This document shows positions 1 through 7,259 of a stretch of DNA of 8,413 bases, piece after piece. The DNA is from Bacteroidales bacterium. GTDB taxonomy: Bacteria > Bacteroidota > Bacteroidia > Bacteroidales > P3. The translations under genes were made by a program, and so were the position numbers. The notes beneath the pieces were generated by a model. That model did not search any database and was not told where the DNA came from. It was given only the letters and a program-made list of their open reading frames with translations. How positions within the stretch are numbered: position 1 is the stretch's first letter; every line of letters begins with the position of its first letter. The stretch is from positions 1 through 8,413 of the forward strand of contig JAGNRX010000043.1 in the NCBI GenBank assembly GCA_017988355.1. The letters are read 5' to 3'.

Positions 1-1
1 T

Positions 2-2242
2 GCAGCTGAGTGTACTGAGGGACCTGTTATTATTATTGCAGGGGCTGGTTCTGGAAAAACAAGAACTTTAACTTACCGCATAGCTCACCTTTTGGAACAA
101 GGAGCTGACCCTTTCAATATCCTTTCTCTTACCTTCACCAATAAAGCAGCTAAGGAGATGAAAGAAAGAATTATATCTTTGGTAGGTGATAAGGCAAGAT
201 ATATTTGGATGGGTACTTTTCACTCTGTTTTTTCTAAAATTTTAAGAATAGAGGCTGAGAGATTAGGCTACTTAAATACTTTCACTGTTTATGATTCTGA
301 GGATTCAAAACGCTTGATTCAATCAATTGTTAAGGAATATAACTTAGATGATAAACTATATAATAAATCTTTGATTCTTAGTAGGATATCTATGGCTAAA
401 AGCAATTTGATATCCCCTCAAGATTATATGAGTAATATTACTTTTGTTACTGAAGATAAGTCGATTAAAAGACCATATATTGGACAGATATACGGAGAGT
501 ATAACAATAGACTAAGAAGGGCAATGGCTATGGATTTTGATGATTTGCTCTTCAATATGAATGTACTTCTTAGAGATTGTCCTGACCTTTTGCTTAAATA
601 CCAAGAGAAGTTTAAATACCTTTTGGTTGATGAGTACCAAGACACCAATTATTCGCAATATGTTATTATCAAGAAGCTTTCAGCCAGGTATAGGAATATT
701 TGTGTTGTTGGTGATGATGCTCAAAGTATTTATGCCTTTAGAGGAGCTAACATTAGAAATATACTTGATTTCCAAAAGGATTACCCAGAGGCTAAGGTTT
801 ATAAATTGGAGCAAAACTACCGTTCTACTAAGAATATCGTTAATGCTGCAAATTCTGTAATTGATAGGAATGTTGGAAGAATAGATAAAAAGGTATGGAC
901 AGCAAATGATGAGGGAGAGAAGATAAATTATCAGGAATGTGATAGTGATAAGAATGAGGCTAAGTGGATTTCTAGTATTATTATTAATAGGATGAAAAAC
1001 GATAAGGCTAATTATAAAGACTTTGCAATTCTTTATCGCACCAATCAACAATCTCGTTCTTTGGAAGAAAGCTTAAGATTTTTGAATATCCCATATAGAA
1101 TTTTTAGTGGAGTTTCGTTTTACGGGAGAAAAGAAATAAAAGAAGTCTTATCATATTTTCGTTTGGTTGTAAATAATAATGATGAGGAGGCTTTTCTTCG
1201 AGTAATTAACTTCCCAACAAGAGGAATAGGGGAAACTTCCCTAAATAAATTAAAGCTAATTGCAGCAGAGAATAATATATCATTGTTTGATGCAGCAATA
1301 AATCTTGACCCATCAAGTGGTATTTCTTCAAGAACGATGAATAATATTATTGGTTTTGCAACCATGATAAAGGCTTTTAATCTTGAATTAAACAAGATAG
1401 ATGCTTTTGAATTGGGAACAAAGATAATTTCAACCTCTCATATAATTAAGTATTACAAAGAAGATGATGACCCTCTTTCAGATGATAGGATTGATAATAT
1501 TGAAGAGCTTATAAATGCTTTGCAATCTTTTGTTTCATCCGATGAGGAAGCTCTTTTGGATGAATCAACAGGAGAAGAGATAGAATTAAGTAATAAAACC
1601 TTAGATGTCTTCGTTCAACAAGTCAGCCTTATGTCGGAGACTGACCGTGATGATGAAAAGGAGAATGATAGGGTTGCTCTTATGACAATTCACTCTGCAA
1701 AAGGCTTAGAATTTCCTTATGTTTTTGTTGCGGGATTGGAAGAAAACCTTTTCCCAAATGCTCTTAGTCTTGGTTCGAGAGTTGAGCTTGAGGAAGAGAG
1801 GCGTTTGTTTTATGTTGCAATGACAAGGGCTAAAAAAGAACTTGCTCTTTCTTGTGCACAGATGCGTTTTAGAAATGGACAAATGGTTTATAATGAAAAA
1901 AGCCGTTTCTTAGATGATGTTGATTCAAAGTTTTTGAATGAGGCTTTCACTGCTTCAAAAGAAAAAACAAACCCATTTGCTCAAGATGTTAAATATAGTC
2001 CTTCTCCAAAACGTAACTTAACAAGAATAGATACTCCTCTACCAAAACCAATTGGAGGAGTTCCGGTTGAGTCAATTGATGAGTTCAAACAAGGGGTTGA
2101 GGTCTTTCACGATAAGTTTGGTTTAGGCAAGATTCTATCTATTGAAGGAAAAGGAGATGATACAAAGGCAGAAGTGAGTTTTGAAATTGCAGGAGTTAAA
2201 AAATTAGTCCTAAGGTTTGCGAAATTAAAATTGAAAAAATAA
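2..2242 (+). CDS. UvrD/PcrA-family ATP-dependent DNA helicase (5' partial)
   Basis: Superfamily 1A 3'-5' DNA helicase, cytoplasmic, acting in excision repair and in clearing DNA of bound proteins or recombination intermediates. Numbering from the codon at base 2, all SF1A motifs are visible: Walker A AGAGSGKT (13-20, Lys19), Ia TFTNKAA (44-50), II VDEYQD (209-214), III VVGDDAQSIYAFRGA (from 235), IV QNYRST (271-276), V TIHSAKGLEF (from about 562), VI RRLFYVAMTRAKKE (from 600). The last 45 or so residues (VFHDKFGLGKIL onward, about 701-746) match the Tudor-like tail of PcrA/UvrD. The frame is open from base 2, and Walker A lies before the TTG at 92, so 92 is not the start. By comparison with PcrA, roughly 15 N-terminal residues lie outside the window. 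The visible 746 residues fit the family length. It is probably co-transcribed with the DUF4290 gene 35 bases downstream. The family is certain; UvrD versus PcrA naming is not resolvable here. Confidence 0.95.
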   Translation, partial: AAECTEGPVIIIAGAGSGKTRTLTYRIAHLLEQGADPFNILSLTFTNKAAKEMKERIISLVGDKARYIWMGTFHSVFSKILRIEAERLGYLNTFTVYDSEDSKRLIQSIVKEYNLDDKLYNKSLILSRISMAKSNLISPQDYMSNITFVTEDKSIKRPYIGQIYGEYNNRLRRAMAMDFDDLLFNMNVLLRDCPDLLLKYQEKFKYLLVDEYQDTNYSQYVIIKKLSARYRNICVVGDDAQSIYAFRGANIRNILDFQKDYPEAKVYKLEQNYRSTKNIVNAANSVIDRNVGRIDKKVWTANDEGEKINYQECDSDKNEAKWISSIIINRMKNDKANYKDFAILYRTNQQSRSLEESLRFLNIPYRIFSGVSFYGRKEIKEVLSYFRLVVNNNDEEAFLRVINFPTRGIGETSLNKLKLIAAENNISLFDAAINLDPSSGISSRTMNNIIGFATMIKAFNLELNKIDAFELGTKIISTSHIIKYYKEDDDPLSDDRIDNIEELINALQSFVSSDEEALLDESTGEEIELSNKTLDVFVQQVSLMSETDRDDEKENDRVALMTIHSAKGLEFPYVFVAGLEENLFPNALSLGSRVELEEERRLFYVAMTRAKKELALSCAQMRFRNGQMVYNEKSRFLDDVDSKFLNEAFTASKEKTNPFAQDVKYSPSPKRNLTRIDTPLPKPIGGVPVESIDEFKQGVEVFHDKFGLGKILSIEGKGDDTKAEVSFEIAGVKKLVLRFAKLKLKK

Positions 2243-2277
2243 TAAACAAATTAATATAATACATATTAAATAATACA

Positions 2278-2943
2278 ATGGAATATAACACAGAAAGAGA
2301 TGAGATGATAATCCCTGAGTATGGGAGAAATGTTCAAAAAATGGTTGAATTTGCTTTAACAATTGAGGAAAGAGATAAGAGAAACGCTTATGTGAATTTG
2401 ATAATAACAGCAATGTATAATGTTAATCCAGAGGCAAAGAATATTGTTGATTTTAAGCATAAACTATGGGATCATCTTCATATAATCTCAGACTATAAAT
2501 TAGATGTTGATTCTCCTTACCCAATGCCAGACAAACAGGAGAGGCTGACTCCGCCACTACCTTTGAAATATAAGAATAGTAATATTAAGTTTGGTCCTTA
2601 TGGAAAAGTATTGGAGTTGATGATTGAGAAAATAATTGAAATGGAGGAGGGAGAAGAAAAGCAACTTCTTATAACTCTTATTGCTCAACAGCTTAAGAAA
2701 TCATATTTGCAATGGAATCGTGATTCAGTTGATGATGAATTGATTTTTAAACATTTTGAAGAACTTTCTAAAGGGCAGCTGAAACTCAATGAAGACTTTA
2801 GGCTAAACACAACAAGGAATATTCTTAACAACAATAATAGTAAGAAGAAAACAACAAATACAAAAAACACTAAGACGCAAAAGAATACTAAATATTCAGC
2901 AAGTGGCAATCAGAAGTTTTCTAATCATAATAACCATAAATAA
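2278..2943 (+). CDS. DUF4290 family protein
   Basis: A 221-residue soluble protein with no signal peptide or membrane segment. I recognise it as DUF4290, a family of unknown function largely confined to Bacteroidota and commonly found directly upstream of murA, as it is here. Residues about 1-183 form the conserved part: an N-terminal stretch with MIIPEYGRN, a YPMPDK segment near the middle, and an acidic helical region (IEKIIEMEEGEEKQ). Residues 184-221 are a low-complexity tail made mostly of Asn, Lys, Thr and Ser (11 Asn and 9 Lys in 38), likely disordered and strongly positive. The start ATG follows an A/T-rich leader with no Shine-Dalgarno sequence. The gap of 11 bases to murA implies one transcript and suggests a role near cell-wall synthesis, but that is inference from position only. 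No catalytic motif is evident. Confidence 0.88.
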   Translation: MEYNTERDEMIIPEYGRNVQKMVEFALTIEERDKRNAYVNLIITAMYNVNPEAKNIVDFKHKLWDHLHIISDYKLDVDSPYPMPDKQERLTPPLPLKYKNSNIKFGPYGKVLELMIEKIIEMEEGEEKQLLITLIAQQLKKSYLQWNRDSVDDELIFKHFEELSKGQLKLNEDFRLNTTRNILNNNNSKKKTTNTKNTKTQKNTKYSASGNQKFSNHNNHK

Positions 2944-2954
2944 TTTAATCAATT

Positions 2955-4262
2955 ATGAGTAAGTTTGAAATAATTGGAGGTAATAAACTAAGTGGTGAAA
3001 TAACTCCTCAGGGTGCGAAAAATGAAGCATTACAAGTTATTTGTGCAACCCTACTAACAAAGCAGGAAGTTATTATTAATAATATTCCAAACATTAGAGA
3101 TGTCAATAAATTAATTGAACTATTAGAATATCTTGGTGTTGAGGTTAAGAAAATTAAGGAAGGTTCATTCTCATTTAAGGCAGAAAACGTAGATATTAAT
3201 CTAATTGAAACTGAAAAATACGCAGATTTAGCATGTCGTTTGAGAGGTAGTATTATGGTTGTTGGGCCAATGCTTGCTCGCTTTCATAGAGCATCAAACC
3301 CAATACCTGGAGGAGATAAAATAGGAAGAAGACGTCTCGATACTCACTATATTGGCTTTGAAAAACTTGGTGCAGATGTTCATTTCGATAAAAAGCATTC
3401 TCGTTATTCAATTAAGGCAAAACATCTTAAAGGTGCTTATATGCTTTTGGATGAAGCCTCCGTTACAGGAACAGCTAACATAATTATGGCGGCAGTTATG
3501 GCAGAGGGTAAAACAACTATCTTTAATGCAGCTTGTGAGCCTTATCTTTCTCAGCTTTGTAGGATGTTAAACTCTATGGGTGCTAATATTACAGGGGTTG
3601 GTTCAAATCTAATTAACATTGAAGGAGTAAAAGAACTTAAAGGTTGCTCTCATACCCTTTTTCCAGATATGATTGAGATTGGTTCGTTTATTGGAATGGC
3701 TGCAATGACAGGTTCAAGTCTAACAATTAAGGACGTAAACTACCAAGAATTAGGAATGATTCCAGATGTTTTTAGACGTCTTGGAATTAAGATTGAAAGA
3801 AGAGGAGATGATATTTATATTCCAGAACAAAAGGTTTACGAAGTAGAACGTTTTATGGATGGTTCTATTATGACAATTGCAGATGCTCCTTGGCCAGGTT
3901 TCACTCCTGACTTGATTTCAATTGCATTAGTTGTTGCAACTCAAGCCAAAGGAAGTGTTCTTATTCATCAAAAGATGTTTGAAAGCCGTCTTTTCTTTGT
4001 TGATAAATTGATTGATATGGGAGCTCAAATTATTCTTTGTGACCCTCATAGAGCTACAATTATTGGTTTAGAGAAACGCTACTCTCTAAGAGGTGTTAAT
4101 ATGGTTTCTCCAGATATTAGAGCAGGAGTTGCACTTCTAATTGCTGCACTTTCAGCAGATGGAAAGAGTGTGATTGATAATATAGAACAAATAGATAGAG
4201 GTTATCAAAATATTGATACAAGACTTAGAGCTATTGGTGCAGACATAAAAAGAATAGATTAA
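2955..4262 (+). CDS. murA: UDP-N-acetylglucosamine 1-carboxyvinyltransferase (MurA), Asp-type active site
   Basis: Catalyses the first committed step of peptidoglycan synthesis in the cytoplasm, moving enolpyruvate from phosphoenolpyruvate to UDP-GlcNAc. The 435 residues span the whole EPSP-synthase-like fold, slightly longer than the 419 of E. coli. Visible landmarks, with E. coli equivalents: Lys22 in QGAKNEAL (Lys22), the loop PGGDKIGRRRLDTH with Asp121 (Cys115) and Arg126 (Arg120), Asp319 in WPGFTPDL (Asp305), and Arg389 in DIRAGVAL (Arg397). The Cys-to-Asp exchange at the general acid position is known in MurA of Mycobacterium and Chlamydia. It keeps activity but removes the thiol that fosfomycin alkylates, so this enzyme is predicted to be insensitive to that drug. 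The ATG lies 11 bases after the DUF4290 stop. The last five codons and stop form the left arm of a terminator-like inverted repeat. Identification is firm. Confidence 0.98.
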   Translation: MSKFEIIGGNKLSGEITPQGAKNEALQVICATLLTKQEVIINNIPNIRDVNKLIELLEYLGVEVKKIKEGSFSFKAENVDINLIETEKYADLACRLRGSIMVVGPMLARFHRASNPIPGGDKIGRRRLDTHYIGFEKLGADVHFDKKHSRYSIKAKHLKGAYMLLDEASVTGTANIIMAAVMAEGKTTIFNAACEPYLSQLCRMLNSMGANITGVGSNLINIEGVKELKGCSHTLFPDMIEIGSFIGMAAMTGSSLTIKDVNYQELGMIPDVFRRLGIKIERRGDDIYIPEQKVYEVERFMDGSIMTIADAPWPGFTPDLISIALVVATQAKGSVLIHQKMFESRLFFVDKLIDMGAQIILCDPHRATIIGLEKRYSLRGVNMVSPDIRAGVALLIAALSADGKSVIDNIEQIDRGYQNIDTRLRAIGADIKRID

Positions 4263-4284
4263 TTATTAAGTTAATCTATTCTTT
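4249..4284. terminator. Candidate bidirectional terminator between convergent murA and OmpA-like genes
   Basis: A perfect 14-bp inverted repeat: AAAGAATAGATTAA at 4249-4262 and TTAATCTATTCTTT at 4271-4284, with an 8-base loop. The left arm lies inside murA and ends on its stop codon. On the plus strand the stem ends in CTTT and is followed by a T-rich stretch. On the minus strand it runs into TTTTT (complement of 4247-4251). Lying between two convergent genes with only 69 bases separating their stops, it suits termination from both sides. The stem has only two G-C pairs, so its strength is uncertain, and no transcript data are available. Confidence 0.65.
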
Positions 4285-4331
4285 ATTATTTATCTATGTG
4301 TATTTCTGTCTAAATCTCTAATTCTGAGCTT

Positions 4332-5612
4332 TTATTTAGTTCTCAGTATTTTGATTTCATTGTGAGGACTTAATAGAATTCCAGATTTGCTTTTCTTCTG
4401 GTTCAGTAATTGCTTTTCAAGTTCACTAATATAAGAACCTCTTGCTTTTATATTAGACTCAGGTATTCCTCTTCCAATCAAATAGTTTTTAATTGCTTCT
4501 GCCCTTAAACGACTGTTTTCTGCGTCTTTCTTTAGGTTGTAGCCTTCAGTTGGTATTCTACCTATAATTTCAATAACAAGTCTTGGATAGTCTTGTAGGG
4601 TTTTAACTGTTTCGTCAAGTGCGGAATAAGATTCTGGTAAAAGGGTAACATTCTTTAATTCATCAACATCAAAATAAAGTTCTCCTCTAATTGGAAGATT
4701 TGAACCAGCCTTAATCTCAACTAAACGTGCAGTAAGAATAGAGTCTTTGATTGCTTGAGCATGTGTTATCTCTCTTAAATAATTAAAGTATCCGTCTTTC
4801 TTTAAGCTAATAGAATAAGCAGTCTTAGGTAGTATCTTTACTCTTTGAGCTCCAGCATTTTCCCTTTCTAAAATAATATTTTCTGTTTCTCTGTCCTTAA
4901 TAACAATATTTGCTGTAGTTCTTTGATGATTAGAACTATCAATAGGAAGAACAGTTAGAGGAGCAAAGTCGGTATTGATTGTTGCATGAATGGTGTGTCC
5001 AAGTCCTCCACTCGAAACATTATCAACAACAATAATATATTTTTCTCCTGCATTTGCATCAATATACATACCGTAAGCAATAGCTGAGTTTTTAGGGATA
5101 TTTGTTAATTTTCCCTTTAAATCTAAGCCTGTCTTACCACCAATTTCTGTATTACTTGCTGAAAGAACGGAACGTATTGGTGCAACTTTATTACCAATAA
5201 TTCTATTGCAAAAATATTTATTTGTGTATTTATAAACTAAGAAGTCATAATCATCAGAAGCAGCTTTTGGAGTTATATCGATGCAAAGTTTCCCGCTGTA
5301 AGGGATTTCGAGAATATACCAGACAGTATTATGCTCTTCTTCAAAAACGTTTTTAACTTTATCATCACGTTTAATTTCACTCACAAAACCATAACCTCTT
5401 GGAGGCTCTGTTGGTCCAAAAGAAATATCAACTTGTAGAGGTGCTGCAAAAAAACAATCAGCACAACGAGGAGGAAGTGGCACTTCCAAAACCTGTTCTT
5501 TAGGCCTTGCTTTCTTTCCTTTATTTGTTTTACCCTTAGTTCCTTGCTGTGCCGAAGCGTTTAAAAGAACAGTGATTAATAAAATAAAAGTTAATAATAA
5601 TTTCTTTTTCAT
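4332..5612 (-). CDS. Secreted OmpA-like domain envelope protein
   Basis: A 426-residue exported protein, probably periplasmic or outer-membrane associated. The N-terminus MKKKLLLTFILLITVLLNASA is a signal peptide with likely cleavage after Ala21; there is no lipobox. A Lys-rich linker (about 22-40) follows, then a beta-rich region (about 58-215, containing NTVWYILEIPYSGKL and SDDYDFLVYKY) resembling the pre-peptidase C-terminal/jelly-roll modules common in Bacteroidota, with four cysteines (50, 53, 110, 135). Residues about 232-300 look like a carboxypeptidase-regulatory or PEGA-type beta domain (VKILPKTAYSISLKKDGY). Residues about 308-424 are an OmpA-C-like domain (LYFDVDEL, SRLRAEAIKNYLIGRGI). 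Arg370 of the peptidoglycan-binding pair is kept, but the usual Asp in the GHTD motif is replaced (GRIPTEG, Pro354), so diaminopimelate binding is doubtful. It is a single-gene unit diverging from purC. The OmpA-like C-terminus is well supported; the middle domain assignments are weaker. Confidence 0.85.
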   Translation of the reverse strand: MKKKLLLTFILLITVLLNASAQQGTKGKTNKGKKARPKEQVLEVPLPPRCADCFFAAPLQVDISFGPTEPPRGYGFVSEIKRDDKVKNVFEEEHNTVWYILEIPYSGKLCIDITPKAASDDYDFLVYKYTNKYFCNRIIGNKVAPIRSVLSASNTEIGGKTGLDLKGKLTNIPKNSAIAYGMYIDANAGEKYIIVVDNVSSGGLGHTIHATINTDFAPLTVLPIDSSNHQRTTANIVIKDRETENIILERENAGAQRVKILPKTAYSISLKKDGYFNYLREITHAQAIKDSILTARLVEIKAGSNLPIRGELYFDVDELKNVTLLPESYSALDETVKTLQDYPRLVIEIIGRIPTEGYNLKKDAENSRLRAEAIKNYLIGRGIPESNIKARGSYISELEKQLLNQKKSKSGILLSPHNEIKILRTK

Positions 5613-5635
5613 AAGATATTAATGAGTTTATTGTG

Positions 5636-5670
5636 CAAACATACTAATTAATCTTGAATTATAATACAAA
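5636..5670 (-). promoter_or_regulatory. Bacteroidota-type promoter for the OmpA-like gene
   Basis: On the minus strand, TATGTTTG (5643-5636) matches the -7 consensus TAnnTTTG of Bacteroidota primary sigma factors exactly. A TTTG (5670-5667) lies 23 bases upstream as a possible -33 box, at the long end of the usual spacing. Transcription would begin near 5630, giving a leader of roughly 18 bases before the ATG at 5612. The -7 box is convincing; the -33 assignment is less so. Confidence 0.6.
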
Positions 5671-5723
5671 ATATTAAAGAAAATAATTAATAAATTCAAT
5701 TGCTTATAAAAACATAAACTTTT

Positions 5724-5754
5724 TTTGTTGAAAAACTATAATAAGCTATCTTTG
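5724..5754 (+). promoter_or_regulatory. Bacteroidota-type promoter for purC-gldH-uvrC
   Basis: TTTG at 5724-5727, a 19-base spacer and TATCTTTG at 5747-5754 match the Bacteroidota -33/-7 promoter (TTTG and TAnnTTTG). Transcription would begin near base 5760, about 20 bases before the purC ATG, with no Shine-Dalgarno sequence in the A/T-rich leader. No riboswitch could fit in so short a leader. The opposing promoter lies about 80 bases away within the same 167-base divergent region (5613-5779). Confidence 0.75.
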
Positions 5755-5779
5755 CACAAAATAACTAAATAATAATTTT

Positions 5780-6724
5780 ATGGAAGCTTTAGTACAGACA
5801 AATTTTAATTTCAAAGGTCAAAAGAATCTTTATGTTGGTAAGGTTCGTGACGTTTATAATATTGAAAATGAATATTTAGTAATGGTTGTGTCTGATAGGA
5901 TTTCAGCATTTGATGTTGTTCTTCCAAAGGGTATTCCATTTAAAGGACAAGTTTTAAATCAAATTGCTGAGAAGTTCCTTGATGCAACAAGTGATATAGT
6001 TCCAAATTGGAAGATATCTAGTCCAGACCCTATGGTGACAATTGGTTCATTATGCGAGCCTTTTAAGGTGGAAATGGTTATAAGAGGATATCTTTCAGGT
6101 CATGCTTGGAGAGAATATAAAGAGGGTAAAAGAGAACTTTGTGGTGTTACTTTGCCAGAAGGAATGAAAGAAAACGATAAATTCCCAAATCCAATAATAA
6201 CCCCAACAACTAAAGAAGATGTTGGACATGATGAAGATATATCAAAAGAAGAGTTGATTAGCATAGGCTTAGTTGCAAAAGAAGACTATGAGCAATTAGA
6301 GAAATACACTTTAGCACTATTTGAAAAAGGAACTCAAATGGCAAAGGAGAGAGGTCTAATTCTTGTTGATACTAAGTACGAATTTGGGAAAAAAGATGGT
6401 AAAATATACTTAATTGACGAAATACATACTCCAGACTCATCACGTTATTTCTATTTAGAAGGATATAAAGAAAGACAAGACAAAGCTCAGCCTCAACGTC
6501 AATTATCAAAAGAATTTGTTAGAGAGTGGTTGATGGAAAACGGATTTCAAGGCTTGGAAGGTCAACAGATACCTGAAATGACAACTGAAATCATTAATCA
6601 AATATCAGAAAGATATATTGAGTTATATGAAAGCATAGTAGGGGAGAAATTCCAAAGAAAAGAAACCGATGATTTGTTAAAAAGAATAGAAGCAAATATC
6701 TCAACTTGGCTAAAAAACAATTAG
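5780..6724 (+). CDS. purC: Phosphoribosylaminoimidazole-succinocarboxamide synthase (SAICAR synthetase)
   Basis: Cytoplasmic ATP-dependent ligase of de novo purine synthesis, joining aspartate to CAIR to give SAICAR. The 314-residue protein is of the long form (about 300 residues, as in yeast) rather than the roughly 237-residue E. coli form. Visible motifs: GKVRDVY (20-26) and SDRISAFD (38-45) of the nucleotide-binding part, signature [14 protein letters not shown] (97-110), signature [11 protein letters not shown] (193-203), and [12 protein letters not shown] (212-223). The extra length includes the insert around residues 115-150 with the [15 protein letters not shown] segment and the C-terminal helical tail. 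The ATG lies about 20 bases after the predicted transcription start. No other purine gene is adjacent, so purC is not in a purine operon here. It leads a transcript that continues into the GldH-like gene 25 bases downstream. Identification is firm. Confidence 0.98.
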   Translation: MEALVQTNFNFKGQKNLYVGKVRDVYNIENEYLVMVVSDRISAFDVVLPKGIPFKGQVLNQIAEKFLDATSDIVPNWKISSPDPMVTIGSLCEPFKVEMVIRGYLSGHAWREYKEGKRELCGVTLPEGMKENDKFPNPIITPTTKEDVGHDEDISKEELISIGLVAKEDYEQLEKYTLALFEKGTQMAKERGLILVDTKYEFGKKDGKIYLIDEIHTPDSSRYFYLEGYKERQDKAQPQRQLSKEFVREWLMENGFQGLEGQQIPEMTTEIINQISERYIELYESIVGEKFQRKETDDLLKRIEANISTWLKNN

Positions 6725-6749
6725 AAACTCATTAAAGCAAAAGAAAACA

Positions 6750-7259
6750 ATGAAAAAGGCATTTAATTATTTGGTAGTATTAATCATATTACCTCTGATA
6801 TTTAGTTCTTGCAGTAAGGATAAGATATACGAAGACTCAATTAGCTTTCCAAACAGTTCATGGCAAAGAATAAAAGAGGGCAAAGATATTACATTTGAAA
6901 AGATTAATATTAAGTCCGTTAAAGATGATTATGATTTTAATATTTCTTTTGTTCACAAGCCTTCAATCAATGTTGATGCAATTAGTTTTATACTTAGAAT
7001 AATATCCCCTTCAGGAATAAGCAAAGAAACAATTCACACAATAGAACTGAAGAACAGAGATAAGTCTAAATTTATTGGTAATAACCTTGGAGAGATAATT
7101 GAAATTAAGGAAGTTGTTAAGCAGTACTCAACCCTTCCAGAGGTGGGAGAATATAAAGTCGTAATCTCTAACTATTCTGAAAAATATGAAATTACAGGCT
7201 TAGAGAAAATCACACTTGAAATCATTAAGTCTAACTTAGACTATAAAATAGAAAAATAA
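6750..7259 (+). CDS. gldH: GldH-like lipoprotein
   Basis: A 169-residue predicted lipoprotein. The signal MKKAFNYLVVLIILPLIFSSC ends in a lipobox with Cys21 as the acylated residue; the next residues SKDK only partly resemble the lysine/acidic surface-export signal of Bacteroidota lipoproteins, so inner or outer leaflet placement is unclear. The rest is beta-rich. The order of elements fits the GldH family: KIYEDSISFPNSSW just after the Cys, DYDFNISFVHK in the middle, a PSG segment, IGNNLGEIIEI, and a final GEYKVVISNY followed by ITGLEKITLEI. GldH is needed for gliding in Flavobacterium johnsoniae, but homologues are widespread in non-gliding Bacteroidales, where their role is not settled. 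It sits between purC and uvrC, and its stop TAA overlaps the uvrC ATG, so uvrC translation may be coupled to it. The family call is by motif order from memory and is moderately sure. Confidence 0.7.
   Translation: MKKAFNYLVVLIILPLIFSSCSKDKIYEDSISFPNSSWQRIKEGKDITFEKINIKSVKDDYDFNISFVHKPSINVDAISFILRIISPSGISKETIHTIELKNRDKSKFIGNNLGEIIEIKEVVKQYSTLPEVGEYKVVISNYSEKYEITGLEKITLEIIKSNLDYKIEK

Noticed and set aside
561..860. Plus-strand 99-codon frame overlapping the helicase in another frame.
   Set aside because: It lies fully within the conserved helicase core and has no family resemblance or independent start signal.
680..1051. Minus-strand open frame of 123 codons inside the helicase gene.
   Set aside because: Antisense to helicase motifs III and IV, with no recognisable domain and a composition dominated by Ile, Leu, Asn and Ser, as expected from an AT-rich complement.
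2251..2269. Inverted repeat TTAATAT / ATATTAA with a 5-base loop between the helicase and DUF4290 genes, considered as a terminator.
   Set aside because: It is only 7 bp, wholly A/T, with no following T-run, in a region where such matches are expected by chance. It does not argue against co-transcription.
2685..2909. Minus-strand open frame of 74 codons, hydrophobic and resembling a membrane peptide.
   Set aside because: It is the complement of the A-rich low-complexity tail of the DUF4290 gene, where AAA/AAC-type codons read backwards give Phe, Val and Leu. It is antisense to a conserved gene.
4324..4346. CTGAG / CTCAG inverted repeat over the stop of the OmpA-like gene.
   Set aside because: A 5-bp stem with a 13-base loop is too weak, and the 14-bp repeat at 4249-4284 explains termination better.
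5613..5779. Considered a riboswitch or small RNA in the divergent region ahead of purC.
   Set aside because: The predicted purC leader is only about 20 bases, and I see no structured element; the two promoters account for the region.
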